Shown in pieces: positions 47,068-57,322 of a stretch of DNA of 64,000 bases (position 1 is the stretch's first letter; every line of letters begins with the position of its first letter). A program made the position numbers and the translations under genes. This DNA comes from Bordetella parapertussis. Its GTDB lineage: Bacteria > Pseudomonadota > Gammaproteobacteria > Burkholderiales > Burkholderiaceae_B. The stretch covers positions 1 through 64,000 of the forward strand of contig CAMDEF010000015.1 of assembly GCA_945895265.1 (NCBI GenBank), in the 5' to 3' direction. Under the pieces are notes generated by a model. That model was given only the letters and a program-made list of their open reading frames with translations, did no database searches and was not told the origin of the DNA.

Positions 47068-48801
47068 GTGTCACCCAAACACCCCTCGACTCCCGCTCGC
47101 ATGACTGCACCAGCCACGGTTAAATTACCGCGGCTGTTATTGTTTGTGCTGGCACTCTCGTACATCGTCGCGGGTTTACTGGGGCGTGATCCCTGGAAAA
47201 CCGACGATGTGGTCGGCTTAGCGAGCATGCTCTCGGCTTTGCACGGCAACACGGGATGGCTGACTCCGCATATTGGGTCACTAGCATTAGCGCAAGATGG
47301 CCCTCTGGCAATGTGGGTGGGGGGTGGACTCATTGCATTGTTCGGGCCACTGCTTGGCGATATCGTGGCCTCCCGACTCGCGAACTTAGTTTGGTTTTCG
47401 CTGACTCTGGCGTCGTTGTGGTACGGCACATATTTGCTTGGCCGACGTACCGAAGCGCAACCCCTGGCACTCCCCTTCGGAGGCGAGCCCTCTGTCAAAG
47501 ACTACGGCAGACTGCTCGCCGACTCGGCCACGCTGCTGCTCTTGGCCACAATTGGTATTTTGTCTCGGCTGCACGAAACCTCAATTGTGCCGGCGCACAT
47601 TGCCTGTCATGCATTGGCCTTTTTTGCTTTGGCACGCATGCTTGATAAGCCAAAATCTGGGGCAGCCTTGCTAGCTGTCGCACTTGCCGGCGCTTTTTTT
47701 AGCCGCGCTTGGCCCGGCCTGATGCCAATATTATTTGCGCTGTTGTTTGCTATTCACCCCAGAAGTGGTTTGTGGCAAAAGCGCCACTATATTTTGGGCG
47801 CGATTGTGATCGCAAGCGCCATCATTACAACGTGGTGGACGCTCGCCACGCGCGCAGACCTCAGCTGGATCGAAACCTGGCGGCACTGGAACTCTACTCG
47901 GCTTGGTCTGCCAGAATTCGAAGTCGCCATGCGCCCGCTGCGCGACTTGCCCTGGTTTCTTTGGCCGATTTGGCCTTTGGCCATGCTCGCACTTTGGCAG
48001 TGGCGACGCTGGATCACTGCCCCTCACATTTGGTTGCCACTCGCTTTTCTCTTAGGTGTGTTGCTCACCTTACCCGTATTGCAAGAGCCCGGCGAACCAG
48101 AGTATGTTTTATTTGTCATGCCGCTAGCCGCGCTGGCCGCGTTTGCGCTGCCCACCATGCGGCGCGGTGTGATCAATGCGCTCGACTGGTTTGCCTTGAT
48201 GTGCTTTTCAGTCACGATCGTTTGTGTGTGGGTGGGCTGGTTCGCTCTGCACTTTGGGATTCCCAAACAAATCTCACTGAACATCGCTCGCCTGACCGTT
48301 GGTTACGAGCCACAACTGCTTTGGTGGCCGGTACTTGCCGCTGCAATGGTCACTTTGTGTTGGATTGCACTGGTCATTTGGCGTCTGCGTTTGCGGCCCA
48401 CCGTGTTATGGCGCGGGTCACTGCTATGCGCGTCTGGTTTAACACTCACCTGGGTGCTCTTGGTTTTGCTGTGGTTGCCCCCGCTTGATTATGTACGCAG
48501 TTATCGTCCCATGTCGGCACAGGTCAAGCAAGCATTGGCACTTGCAGTTGCTGAGTCAGGGCTACCGAGTTGCATGCGTGCGCAAGGCTTATCGCTGGGG
48601 CCGCGTGCTTCGCTCTACGTCTTTGATGGCCTTGCATTTACGTACGATTCGCGCTGCCCCTTCGTCCTACAGCAAACAACGCTCAAACGAATCACAGATG
48701 GCTCGGCAGGCTACAGTGACGTCGCAAAAGTGTTGTGGCAAGGCTCGCGCGGCGCTGATCGCTATGACCGTTATCGACTGCTGCGTGTCTCGGCACAATG
48801 A
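47068..48801 (+). CDS. Membrane glycosyltransferase of the ArnT/PMT type (GT83-like)
   Basis: 577 residues with about eleven membrane helices and a C-terminal soluble tail. The first periplasmic loop reads GRDPWKTDDVVG, the place where this clan has its catalytic acidic motif (RDPWxxDE type), and the second part has repeated Trp/Pro-rich helices. Such enzymes transfer a sugar from undecaprenyl phosphate to lipid A or another acceptor on the periplasmic side. Start: GTG at 47068; an ATG at 47101 is an alternative. Its stop overlaps the MATE start in ATGA. The acceptor is unknown. Confidence 0.78.
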   Translation: MSPKHPSTPARMTAPATVKLPRLLLFVLALSYIVAGLLGRDPWKTDDVVGLASMLSALHGNTGWLTPHIGSLALAQDGPLAMWVGGGLIALFGPLLGDIVASRLANLVWFSLTLASLWYGTYLLGRRTEAQPLALPFGGEPSVKDYGRLLADSATLLLLATIGILSRLHETSIVPAHIACHALAFFALARMLDKPKSGAALLAVALAGAFFSRAWPGLMPILFALLFAIHPRSGLWQKRHYILGAIVIASAIITTWWTLATRADLSWIETWRHWNSTRLGLPEFEVAMRPLRDLPWFLWPIWPLAMLALWQWRRWITAPHIWLPLAFLLGVLLTLPVLQEPGEPEYVLFVMPLAALAAFALPTMRRGVINALDWFALMCFSVTIVCVWVGWFALHFGIPKQISLNIARLTVGYEPQLLWWPVLAAAMVTLCWIALVIWRLRLRPTVLWRGSLLCASGLTLTWVLLVLLWLPPLDYVRSYRPMSAQVKQALALAVAESGLPSCMRAQGLSLGPRASLYVFDGLAFTYDSRCPFVLQQTTLKRITDGSAGYSDVAKVLWQGSRGADRYDRYRLLRVSAQ

Positions 48802-50213
48802 CCGTATTACATTCGGCACCACAGTCTCGCAAAGCGACCCTGTTGGCGATTCTCAAACAATCCTGGCCCGTATTAATCAGTTCGTGGGCGGGCATGGCCT
48901 TTGGTGTCTTAGACACGGCGATGACCGGGCACGCGAGCCCAACCGACTTGGCTACGATGGCGCTCTCGATCGCCATTTACATCTCAGTCTTTATCGGTCT
49001 GATCGGCGTCATGCACGCTCTGATCCCGATACAAGCACAATATTTTGGCGCTGGCGAACTGAAAAAGGTCGGACAAGTTTGGGGGCAAGGCATCTGGGTA
49101 TCGCTACTGCTGTCGGTTATCGGCGGGATCGTCATGCTGTTTCCCGACGTCTGGCTCAGTTTCTCGGGTGAAATCGAGCCCGAAGTCCGCACAAGTGTGC
49201 ATCACTACCTTTGGGCCTTGACGTTCGGCCTACCCGCTGCGTTGATGTTTCGCACCATCTATGGCTTAGCTAACGCCGTATCTCGACCCAAACTCGTGAT
49301 GAGTCTGAACCTGATCGGTATCGCCCTTAAGGCGTTCTTGAACTGGTTACTGATTTTTGGTAACTGGGGTTTGCCTGCGCTCGGTGCAACTGGCGCCGGG
49401 ATCTCTTCGGCCATCGTATTTTGGATCACCCTTGCACTCGGATTATGGATTATCTTTCGCCAGCCTTTTTATCGACAATTTCATTTAACCCTTGGTATGC
49501 CCGATTTAAAAAGTATCGGCACAATTTTGAAGCTAGGGCTTCCGATGGGTGGCTCTTATCTGGTTGAAGTCTGCGCCTTCACGTTTATGTCGTTGCTCGT
49601 CGCACAAGAAGGCATTGCAGCGATCGGCGGGCATCAAGTCATGTCCAACCTGGCAGCATTAGCCTACATGATGCCGATGTCAATCGGTGTGGCGACCGCT
49701 GCCCTCACAGCACAAGCAATTGGTGCACAACAGCTTTATCAGGCGCATCGCACCAGCCTGATGGGCCTCGTCATCGGCCTGTGTGGCGCGGTCGTGACGG
49801 CTCTGGTGTTGTACTTTGGGCGTGAGTGGATTGTCGCTGCCTATACCAACAACCCCGCGGTCGCAAGCGTCGCATTATCATTGCTTGTGTTGCTACCTTT
49901 CTTTCATCTTGTGGATGCGATGCAATGTATTAACAGCTATTTGCTGCGCGCACACAAAATCGCGTTTGTCCCCATGCTGTTGCAGACGTTTGCCCTGATG
50001 GTGGTGGGGCTGTTGGGTGGTTGGTGGATGGGGTTTGGCCCAGGAAAAAGTTTGATCGAACCGGTACGTAATCAGTTGCTGGCAGGGTCGCCCGTTGGCG
50101 CAGGCAGCATGTGGCTCATGGCCACTATCGGGCTGGCAATCTCAACGGTACTGCTGCATTTTTTGTATCGAATCATGATCCGCAAAAAACTGCGTGAAAT
50201 CAGCCCTAACTAG
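48798..50213 (+). CDS. MATE-family efflux transporter
   Basis: 471-residue inner-membrane protein with about twelve helices in two MatE repeats. Repeat one begins with [24 protein letters not shown], where the Asp of a typical MATE cation site is present; repeat two begins [25 protein letters not shown]. This is the NorM-like branch, exporting cationic compounds in exchange for Na+ or H+. Translationally coupled to the preceding glycosyltransferase. Its 3' end overlaps orn by four bases. Confidence 0.9.
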   Translation: MTVLHSAPQSRKATLLAILKQSWPVLISSWAGMAFGVLDTAMTGHASPTDLATMALSIAIYISVFIGLIGVMHALIPIQAQYFGAGELKKVGQVWGQGIWVSLLLSVIGGIVMLFPDVWLSFSGEIEPEVRTSVHHYLWALTFGLPAALMFRTIYGLANAVSRPKLVMSLNLIGIALKAFLNWLLIFGNWGLPALGATGAGISSAIVFWITLALGLWIIFRQPFYRQFHLTLGMPDLKSIGTILKLGLPMGGSYLVEVCAFTFMSLLVAQEGIAAIGGHQVMSNLAALAYMMPMSIGVATAALTAQAIGAQQLYQAHRTSLMGLVIGLCGAVVTALVLYFGREWIVAAYTNNPAVASVALSLLVLLPFFHLVDAMQCINSYLLRAHKIAFVPMLLQTFALMVVGLLGGWWMGFGPGKSLIEPVRNQLLAGSPVGAGSMWLMATIGLAISTVLLHFLYRIMIRKKLREISPN

Positions 50214-50800
50214 AGTTTGATGAAGTTTTCGCGGTAATACTTCAACTCATCAATCGACTCGTAAATATCTGCCAGCGCCTCGTGCTTGCTGCGCTTTTCA
50301 AAGCCTTTTAATAACTCGGGCTTCCAGCGCCGCGCGAGTTCTTTTAGCGTGCTGACATCAATCGTGCGGTAATGAAAAAACTGCTCGAGCTTGGGCATGT
50401 AATTAAACATAAACCGTCGGTCTTGACTGACCGTATTGCCACAGAGCGGCGACTTACCCGCAGGCACGTATTGGGCCATAAAGGCAATCAACTGGGCTTC
50501 GACTTCAGACTCTGTCGAGACCGAGGCTTTGACTCGATCAATGAGGCCACTCTTGCCGTGGGTGGATTTATTCCAGCTATCCATCGCATCGAGCAAACTA
50601 TGAGGCTGGTGCACGACCAGCACTGGCCCCTCGGCCACGACGGTCAGATCGGGCTCAGTAATCACCACGGCAACCTCAATAATGCGCTCTTTTTCGGGAT
50701 CCAGCCCTGTCATTTCCATATCTAGCCAAACCAGACGAAATTCGTTTGGATGGGACTTGTTGGTTTGCTTGGTTGCAGCCTGAGCGCGAGTGTTGACCAT
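50210..50800 (-). CDS. orn: Oligoribonuclease
   Basis: 3'-5' exonuclease that finishes RNA decay by degrading dinucleotides, including pGpG from cyclic-di-GMP. From the ATG at 50800 it has 196 residues; a start at 50851 adds 17 residues not seen in the family. DEDDh motifs: [19 protein letters not shown] (Asp, Glu), [11 protein letters not shown] (Asp) and [13 protein letters not shown] (His, Asp). Divergent from the M48 protease gene by 59 bases. Confidence 0.96.
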   Translation of the reverse strand: MVNTRAQAATKQTNKSHPNEFRLVWLDMEMTGLDPEKERIIEVAVVITEPDLTVVAEGPVLVVHQPHSLLDAMDSWNKSTHGKSGLIDRVKASVSTESEVEAQLIAFMAQYVPAGKSPLCGNTVSQDRRFMFNYMPKLEQFFHYRTIDVSTLKELARRWKPELLKGFEKRSKHEALADIYESIDELKYYRENFIKL

Positions 50801-50859
50801 ATAATCAATCCGTTGAAACCACGATTTTCTCACACACGGCCATTTGGCCAATAGGTCTT

Positions 50860-52104
50860 ATGCTGACACTCTTATTTGTTGTTTTTTTGCTCGCCATGGT
50901 TGGTATACGTTTATGGCTCGCCAATCGTCAAATCAAACATGTGCTGTCGCATCGGGCTGAAGTGCCCGCCGAGTTCGCAACTCGCATTGGCTTGGCCAGT
51001 CACCAGAAGGCGGCAGACTACACAACGGCGCGGGTGCGTTTGGGCATGTTTGAGCTCGTGTTTGATGCTGCGGTGTTAGTGGGTTTAACCTTGTTAGGCG
51101 GCTTGCAACTCATTGATCTTTGGGTCAGTTCACTCACCACTCACGACTTGTTTAGACAAGTGTTACTGATTGTTGCCGTCAGCTTTCTGCTGGGCATCAT
51201 CGACCTGCCCTTTTCGATTTATCGTCAGTTTAAGCTTGAGGCCAAGTTTGGCTTTAACCGAATGACCCCAGGTTTATTTGTCAGCGATATGCTCAAAGGT
51301 CTAGTGTTAGGCGCTGTACTCGGGCTCCCTCTTGTGGCAGCGGTGTTATGGCTGATGGCCGAGGCCGGCACCTACTGGTGGCTTTGGGCCTGGGGGTTAT
51401 GGTCCGCCTTTAAATTACTGGTGCTGTTTATTTTTCCGACCTGGATTGCACCATTTTTTAATAAATTCACGCCACTCACTGACGAAACTCTTGCCAGTAG
51501 TATTCGGGCGCTGGCCGAGCGTTGCGGCTTTGCGCTCAATGGTTTGTTTGTGATGGATGGCTCAAAGCGCTCGGCGCATGGCAACGCGTATTTCACAGGC
51601 TTTGGCAAAGCCCGCCGCATCGTGTTCTTTGATACCCTACTGGCGCGCCTGACACCCGACGAAATCATTGCCGTATTAGCACACGAACTCGGTCACTTTA
51701 AGCATAAGCACATCCTGAAGCGACTCGTCTTTAGCTTTGCAGGTGCCTTGTTCTTCTTTGCGATCTTGGGCTGGATCGCACAGCAAAGTTGGTTCTATAC
51801 CGATTTAGGCGTGATCCCTCAACTAGGCGGACGTAACGACGGTATGGCCTTGTTGCTCTTTTTTATGGTGATCCCTGTTTTCACCTTTGCCTTAACGCCG
51901 TTGTTTAGCTGGTTTTCTCGTAAAGACGAGTTTGAAGCCGATCACTTTGCCACCCAGCAAAGCTCGGCCGCGCAACTGGTGTCAGCACTGGTCAAACTGG
52001 TGGATGACAACGCTTCAACACTGACCCCAGACCCAGTTCACTCGGCGTTTTATGACAGTCACCCGCCCGTATCCATTCGTATCCGGCATCTACTTGCGTC
52101 ATGA
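50860..52104 (+). CDS. M48-family membrane metallopeptidase (Ste24-like)
   Basis: 414 residues with about seven hydrophobic segments. The zinc motif HEXXH is in LAHELGHFKHKHI (about residue 275) and the third ligand Glu is in KDEFEADHFA (about residue 360). N-terminal segments resemble the eukaryotic CAAX prenyl protease 1 (Ste24) family, which in bacteria acts as an envelope-stress quality-control protease. It overlaps rsgA by four bases. Confidence 0.92.
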   Translation: MLTLLFVVFLLAMVGIRLWLANRQIKHVLSHRAEVPAEFATRIGLASHQKAADYTTARVRLGMFELVFDAAVLVGLTLLGGLQLIDLWVSSLTTHDLFRQVLLIVAVSFLLGIIDLPFSIYRQFKLEAKFGFNRMTPGLFVSDMLKGLVLGAVLGLPLVAAVLWLMAEAGTYWWLWAWGLWSAFKLLVLFIFPTWIAPFFNKFTPLTDETLASSIRALAERCGFALNGLFVMDGSKRSAHGNAYFTGFGKARRIVFFDTLLARLTPDEIIAVLAHELGHFKHKHILKRLVFSFAGALFFFAILGWIAQQSWFYTDLGVIPQLGGRNDGMALLLFFMVIPVFTFALTPLFSWFSRKDEFEADHFATQQSSAAQLVSALVKLVDDNASTLTPDPVHSAFYDSHPPVSIRIRHLLAS

Positions 52105-53000
52105 CTGAGCGCACGCAGGGGCGCGTCATTGCAGCTCACGGCCGACACTACACGGTCGAACTGCAAGACCAGTCGCTGCTTAAGTGCTTTCCGCGTGGTA
52201 AAAAAAATGAGGCCACCGTTGGTGACTATGTTGAGCTCACCCGCCAGGGGCTAGACGAAGGTTCGCTTGAAGCTGTTTTACCGCGCAAAAATTTATTGTT
52301 TAGATCGGACGAAAACCGCAGCAAACAGTTTGCGGCTAACGTCGATCAGTTGTTAATTGTGATCGCGGTGGCCCCCGCGTTTTCAGATGACCTATTGGGC
52401 CGCGCCCTTGCTGGCGCCTGGTCTGCCGGCATCACGCCAATCATCTTGCTGAACAAAGTGGATCTGCTTGACGGCTTACCAGCCGCTCGCGCGAAGCTTG
52501 CACCCTTTTACAAGCTTGGTGTCAAAATTATTGATATCTGCGCAAAGGATACTGCGCAAGTGATGTCGGCCATTTTGCCCTTGCTGACTGGGCAAACTTC
52601 ATTGCTGTTGGGGCAAAGCGCAATGGGTAAATCTACCCTACTCAACACCTTAGTGCCCTTGGCCTTAGCGGCCACACGCGAGCACTCAGTTGCGCTTGGT
52701 GCAGGTAAGCACACCACCACAAGCACCCGTCTTTATCATCTACCAGAAGCTGGGGGTGACTTGATAGATTCTCCGGGCTTTCAAGGCTTTGGTTTGCTGC
52801 ACCTTGATCGCGAAGAGATCGAACGGGGGTTTCCTGAGTTTGATGCGCACATACCAGAGTGCCGGTTTTATAACTGCACACATCAACGCGAACCCAACTG
52901 TGGGGTGCTTGCTGCGCTAGAGCGCCAAGAGATCGACGCGGGTCGCCATGCGTTGTATGTGAGGCTGGTGCAAGCGAAAGCCGCTCACGACTCGTACTAA
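52101..53000 (+). CDS. rsgA: Ribosome small-subunit-dependent GTPase A
   Basis: Late 30S assembly GTPase, 299 residues. The circularly permuted G motifs occur in the order G4 (NKVDLLD, about 122), G1 (GQSAMGKST, about 173) and G3 (DSPGFQGFG, about 219). The N-terminal OB-fold carries the RNA-binding start, and the C-terminal zinc knuckle is CRFYNCTHQREPNC. The P-loop Met in place of a usual Gly/Val is tolerated in the family. Confidence 0.95.
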   Translation: MTERTQGRVIAAHGRHYTVELQDQSLLKCFPRGKKNEATVGDYVELTRQGLDEGSLEAVLPRKNLLFRSDENRSKQFAANVDQLLIVIAVAPAFSDDLLGRALAGAWSAGITPIILLNKVDLLDGLPAARAKLAPFYKLGVKIIDICAKDTAQVMSAILPLLTGQTSLLLGQSAMGKSTLLNTLVPLALAATREHSVALGAGKHTTTSTRLYHLPEAGGDLIDSPGFQGFGLLHLDREEIERGFPEFDAHIPECRFYNCTHQREPNCGVLAALERQEIDAGRHALYVRLVQAKAAHDSY

Positions 53001-53106
53001 GGTCAAAATAGCACGGCCGACTCAGTATCACCACATGCCACTTGAAGGTTTTGCGTCAAGTGTTCTCACACAGGCGCTTACCTGACCTGCGAACGTACAG
53101 CGGCAT

Positions 53107-53841
53107 TCAACTCTCGGCAGCCGCCTCGGACAACACCTGACACAGCCCAAGCAACATCGCTGCTGTCGCGCCCCAAATAAAAAACTGGTTGTAGGGCACA
53201 GAATAAAACTGCCGCAAACCACCATCGGCCAACTGCGCTTGATGAAAACGATAGTTCGCTGGGTCTGTCAAAAACGACAAGGGCACCTCAAACACTTCGG
53301 CCACCTCAAACTCATCAGGAGCCAAGGTAAAGTCAGGACGCACCAAGGCGGTCACTGGGTTAATCGCAAAGCCTGAGCCCGTGAGGTAACGCGGCAGCCC
53401 CCCCAGACACTCGATATGCTCGCGCAGCAAGCCGGTTTCTTCTTCGGTCTCGCGCAAAGCCGTATCCCGTACGTCAATATCACTGGCCTCACAGCGCCCA
53501 CCCGGAAAGCTGACTTGCCCCGCATGATCATTTAAGTGGGCCGTTCGCTGCGTAAACAGTACCGCCAAGCCCTCAGGACGCATCACAATAGGCACCAATA
53601 CTGCGGCCTCAACCGGCGTTCCCTCGCGTCCCGGCATCCGTCGAAGCGACTCGTTCGGAATATCAAGCTGGCGTTCAATATTTTTTGACAGTACCGCGCG
53701 CAACCACTCGGGGTTCAAGTGCGTCGCAGGCACAGCACCAAACTTTAAAGACGAAGGTACCCAGGGTTGGGTCTTCGGATCAAACGAAGGGCGAGTTGGC
53801 GCACGGCGAACCCGCGGACTTTCAGGAGGTGTGGCAGACAT
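53107..53841 (-). CDS. nudL: CoA pyrophosphatase (Nudix hydrolase)
   Basis: 244-residue Nudix enzyme that hydrolyses coenzyme A and its derivatives. The Nudix box is complete: GGRCEASDIDVRDTALRETEEETGL (G-x5-E-x7-REUxEExGU), near residues 123-147. The N-terminal extension is Pro/Arg-rich. In other Burkholderiales, as I recall, nudL sits beside rplS; here the two are 6 kb apart. Confidence 0.9.
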   Translation of the reverse strand: MSATPPESPRVRRAPTRPSFDPKTQPWVPSSLKFGAVPATHLNPEWLRAVLSKNIERQLDIPNESLRRMPGREGTPVEAAVLVPIVMRPEGLAVLFTQRTAHLNDHAGQVSFPGGRCEASDIDVRDTALRETEEETGLLREHIECLGGLPRYLTGSGFAINPVTALVRPDFTLAPDEFEVAEVFEVPLSFLTDPANYRFHQAQLADGGLRQFYSVPYNQFFIWGATAAMLLGLCQVLSEAAAES

Positions 53842-53947
53842 ACAAGCGAATGATTTCCAAGCTAGGATTGACTCCTTTTTAACCGAAACGGCAGCGGCTT
53901 GTGGAATAATCAGACTTATTCTTCAGCGCTTACTTTAAAAGTCCTAT

Positions 53948-55177
53948 ATGAACAGCTTATTGATTCAAGGCGGCAACGTTCTTGATGTAGTGAATTTAAC
54001 CTTCGCTCTTGCCGACGTGCTGGTGCGAGACGGTCACATTACTCAGATCGGCCCGAAGCTGACTGCCCCTGCTGGCGCTCAAATCATTGATGCCAAAGGG
54101 AAAACCGTGATGCCGGGCATGATTGACTGCCATACGCACATCGTTGCCTCGCAATTAAACCTGGGCTTAAATGCCAACCTGCCTAACGCCTTGGCTACGC
54201 TGCGGGCTGTGCCGATTTTGGCTGGTATCCTGATGCGCGGCTTTACGACGGTGCGCGACGCGGGCGGGGCTGACTGGGCGCTTTCTGAGGCCACTCGCAC
54301 CGACATCGTTGACGGCCCCCGAATTTTTCTAGCGGGTCACGCGCTGTCGCAAACCGGCGGGCATGGCGATTTTAGAGCGCGTAACGACATTCTGGATCCG
54401 TGCGCCTGCGTGCAAAAAGTCGGCAATATCGGACGAGTAGTCGACGGTGTCGATAACGTACGCTTAGCCGTTCGCGAAGAAATTCAAAAAGGTGCCACAC
54501 AGATTAAAATTATGGCCTCAGGCGGTGTCGCTTCGCCCAACGATCCAATCCACTTCTTGGGCTATTCAGAGGCCGAAATTCGCGCCATCGTTGAAGAGGC
54601 GTCAAACGCGGGCACCTACGTGATGGGTCACGCCTATACTCCGCACGCGATTACGCGGGCCGTGCAATTCGGCGTTCGCACCATCGAGCACGGTAACTTG
54701 GTGGATGCTACGACGGCTAAAGTCATGTACGACCACCAAGCCTTCATGGTGCCCACCTTGATTACCTATGAGGCGTTAGCAAACGAGGGCCTTGGGCTTG
54801 GGTTTCCGCCTGAGTCAGTTGCCAAAATTGAAGCTGTGCGTGGCGATGGCAAAAAAGCACTCGAAATCTTGGCAAAAGCTGGCGTCAAGATGGGCTTGGG
54901 CACAGACTTGCTCGGTGCCTTACACCGCCACCAATCTGAAGAACTTAAGTTGCGTGCAGATATTCTCGGTAACGGCATGACGATTCAACAGGCGACTTTA
55001 GTCGGCGCTGAAATCATCAGAATGACCGACAAATTAGGCGTGGTCAAAGTCGGCGCGATCGCCGATCTGTTGGTGGTAGACGGCAACCCGCTCACCGATA
55101 TCAGTTGCTTGCTGGGCCAGGGCGATCACATCGAAGTCATCATCAAAGATGGTAAAACCTATAAAACTTCACTTTAA
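53948..55177 (+). CDS. Metal-dependent amidohydrolase (prolidase/Xaa-Pro dipeptidase-like)
   Basis: 409-residue TIM-barrel hydrolase of the amidohydrolase superfamily. Metal ligands visible: His-x-His in MIDCHTHIVAS (about 57-60), the carboxylated Lys in QIKIMASGGV (about 180), His in MGHAYTPHA and IEHGNLVD, and the terminal Asp in GLGTDLLG. Relatives act as prolidases or N-acyl amino-acid hydrolases. It is the first gene of a cluster ending in a Liv-type amino-acid ABC transporter, so the hydrolase probably processes an imported amide or peptide. Confidence 0.85.
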   Translation: MNSLLIQGGNVLDVVNLTFALADVLVRDGHITQIGPKLTAPAGAQIIDAKGKTVMPGMIDCHTHIVASQLNLGLNANLPNALATLRAVPILAGILMRGFTTVRDAGGADWALSEATRTDIVDGPRIFLAGHALSQTGGHGDFRARNDILDPCACVQKVGNIGRVVDGVDNVRLAVREEIQKGATQIKIMASGGVASPNDPIHFLGYSEAEIRAIVEEASNAGTYVMGHAYTPHAITRAVQFGVRTIEHGNLVDATTAKVMYDHQAFMVPTLITYEALANEGLGLGFPPESVAKIEAVRGDGKKALEILAKAGVKMGLGTDLLGALHRHQSEELKLRADILGNGMTIQQATLVGAEIIRMTDKLGVVKVGAIADLLVVDGNPLTDISCLLGQGDHIEVIIKDGKTYKTSL

Positions 55178-55195
55178 TTTTTCGGAGACTGCAAC

Positions 55196-56410
55196 ATGAA
55201 TCGTAGAAACCTACTCAAGTTATCGGCCGCCAGCGCAGCGTTACAAATGTTGCCAGGCCTGGTGCTGGCACAGTCGAGCGGCGTGTTCAAAATTGGCTCG
55301 TTATGCCCAGTCACGGGCGCTGGCAGCCCCTACGGCCCTGGCATGCAACAAGCGATTCGCATGGCGGTTAACGAAATTAATGCCGCGGGCGGTGCGGGTG
55401 GCGTCAAACTCGAGTTATTCACTGAAGATAGTCAAACCAAGCCCGACGCCGCCGTGTTGGCCGCGAAGAAACTCATTGAAATTAACAAGGTTCAGGCGAT
55501 TTTGGGTACCTGGGCCTCGGGGGTGACACTTGCCGTCATGCCCTTAACTGACGCCGCCAACATTATTCAAATGAATACCTCGGGTGCACCAGCGATCTCA
55601 AATCTTGATACCAAAGATTTGGTCTGGCGCTATCAAGCGACTAACGATCGTTTCGGTATGGCCTTTGCTGAGATTTGCAAAAAGAATGGTTACAAACGCC
55701 CTGCCACCATGGCTTTTAACAACGCCTCAGGCCTAGGCAACACTCAAGGCTTTACCAAGGCCTGGGAGAAGGCTGGCGGCAAAGTGGTCGCCCACGTCAC
55801 CTACGAACCTAATCGTCCAAGTTATCGTAGCGAACTGCAAAAAATTCTAGACGCTAAGCCTGATGTCATTGTCATGGGCTCTTACTTGCCAGATTCGACC
55901 ATTATTTTGCGCGAGTGGTTTCAGTCTGGCGTGCCGGTCAAATGGATTATGCCCGGCTGGGCTGCAAACCCTGATCTGGTCAAGGCCTTGGGCAACGAGG
56001 TTTGTGAAGGACTCATCTCGGTGGATAGCGTCTCAAACGAAAAGAGCGCGTCTTACGCCCATTTCGATGCGCTGTACAAAAAAGCCACCGGCAAGCCCGG
56101 TTCGACTAACGTTTACGCTGCGATGACCTATGACATGGCAATTGTGCTGGCGCTTGCCATGGAGGCCGCAGGCTCAGGCGCAACAGTCGCACAAGTGAAT
56201 GCAAAAATCCGCGAAATCGGTAACCCAGGTGGGACAGCAGTCTTTACGTTTGCCGAGGGCAAAGCGCTGTTAGCGAAAAAAGAAAAAATCAATTACGAGG
56301 GTGCCTCGAGCAAACTCGACTTTGATCAATACGGTGATGTCACACCTGACTTTGGCGTCTACGTCATTGAAAAGGGTGAGCTCGTGCGTCGGGACGTCGT
56401 GTCGATTTGA
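55196..56410 (+). CDS. Liv-type ABC transporter substrate-binding protein
   Basis: 404-residue periplasmic receptor of the branched-chain amino-acid family (type I). The signal sequence begins MNRRNLLKLSAASAA, with Arg-Arg and a Leu-Leu-Lys follow-up that resembles a Tat signal, ending near VLA-Q. Family features: PVTGAGSPYGPGMQQAIRMA at the N lobe and AAVLAAKKLIE after it. It opens the five-gene transporter (receptor, LivH, LivM, LivG, LivF), 18 bases after the amidohydrolase. Confidence 0.88.
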   Translation: MNRRNLLKLSAASAALQMLPGLVLAQSSGVFKIGSLCPVTGAGSPYGPGMQQAIRMAVNEINAAGGAGGVKLELFTEDSQTKPDAAVLAAKKLIEINKVQAILGTWASGVTLAVMPLTDAANIIQMNTSGAPAISNLDTKDLVWRYQATNDRFGMAFAEICKKNGYKRPATMAFNNASGLGNTQGFTKAWEKAGGKVVAHVTYEPNRPSYRSELQKILDAKPDVIVMGSYLPDSTIILREWFQSGVPVKWIMPGWAANPDLVKALGNEVCEGLISVDSVSNEKSASYAHFDALYKKATGKPGSTNVYAAMTYDMAIVLALAMEAAGSGATVAQVNAKIREIGNPGGTAVFTFAEGKALLAKKEKINYEGASSKLDFDQYGDVTPDFGVYVIEKGELVRRDVVSI

Positions 56411-57276
56411 TTCAATTTTTAAATCTACTGATTAACGGTGTTATTGAAGGCCTAGTCGTCGCTTTGCCCGCCTTGGCCATGACCTTGGTCATGGGCGTCA
56501 ATCGATTTCCGAACGCCGCGACGGGCGATCTCATGACCACGGGTGCCTACACCGCGGTGATCATGCAGGCGCTCGGCGTCTCGTCCTTACTTGGCGCCAC
56601 CGTGCTAGCGGCCGCAGGTACGGCCATCGTCTCGGTGATCTCTTACGAGTTGATTTTTAAAAAACTTGCTCGACAACCGATGATTGCCTCGCTGCTAGCT
56701 GCGATTGGTTTAGGATTTTTATTACGAAGCGTCATCTCGTTTTTTGCAGGGCACGATCAACGCACGTTCAAACTGCCACTTATTCGCGCCTGGAATTTCG
56801 ATGGTGTTCGCATCCTGCCCTCTGACCTCAATATTGCGGCAGCAGCCCTCGTATGTTTGTTACTCGTCTTTTTGCTGCTCTATAAAACCAGTTTTGGTCG
56901 GCAACTGCGCGCCGTCTCTGACAACCCAGATTTAGCGCGCGCGAGTGGTATCCGCGCCCGGAGTTTGATGATTGGCTTATGGCTGCTGGTCGGTATGATT
57001 TCAGCGATTGGTGGTGTGCTGCTTGGGATGAAAGCGGTTGTAATGCCTGAACTGGGTTGGGATCATCTTTTACCGGCCTTTGCTGCGATGGTGCTTGGTG
57101 GCATTGGCAGCCCGGTCGGTGCCGTATTGGGCGCACTGATCATGTGCGTGGCGCAAGAGCTCTCTGTTCCCTTGCTTGGCCCATCGTACAAACTGGTCTT
57201 GTCTTTTGGCGTCTTGGCCCTCGTGTTGTTGATTCGCCCCTCTGGCTTGATGGGTCGAACCGAGTTAGTCAGGTAA
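56407..57276 (+). CDS. Liv-type ABC transporter permease (LivH-like)
   Basis: 289-residue permease with about eight helices: GLVVALPALAMTLVMGVNRFPNAATGDLMTTGAY at the N terminus, the EAA-like LLYKTSFGRQLRAVSDNPDLARASGIRARSL cytoplasmic loop (about residues 155-187), and GGIGSPVGAVLGALIMC near the end. The start is a TTG-type codon at 56407, overlapping the receptor stop by four bases. Confidence 0.92.
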   Translation: MIQFLNLLINGVIEGLVVALPALAMTLVMGVNRFPNAATGDLMTTGAYTAVIMQALGVSSLLGATVLAAAGTAIVSVISYELIFKKLARQPMIASLLAAIGLGFLLRSVISFFAGHDQRTFKLPLIRAWNFDGVRILPSDLNIAAAALVCLLLVFLLLYKTSFGRQLRAVSDNPDLARASGIRARSLMIGLWLLVGMISAIGGVLLGMKAVVMPELGWDHLLPAFAAMVLGGIGSPVGAVLGALIMCVAQELSVPLLGPSYKLVLSFGVLALVLLIRPSGLMGRTELVR

Positions 57277-57280
57277 GACC

Positions 57281-57322
57281 ATGACAAACGTGCAACGCTT
57301 GATCAACAGAGATATCGCGTGA
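57281..57322 (+). CDS. Thirteen-codon minicistron overlapping the livM-like start
   Basis: An ATG with AGGTAAG just before it opens a 13-codon frame, MTNVQRLINRDIA, that stops in TGA overlapping the GTG start of the next permease (GTGA). It could be a translational-coupling leader for the weak GTG start. It may also be fortuitous. No protein function is implied. Confidence 0.4.
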   Translation: MTNVQRLINRDIA

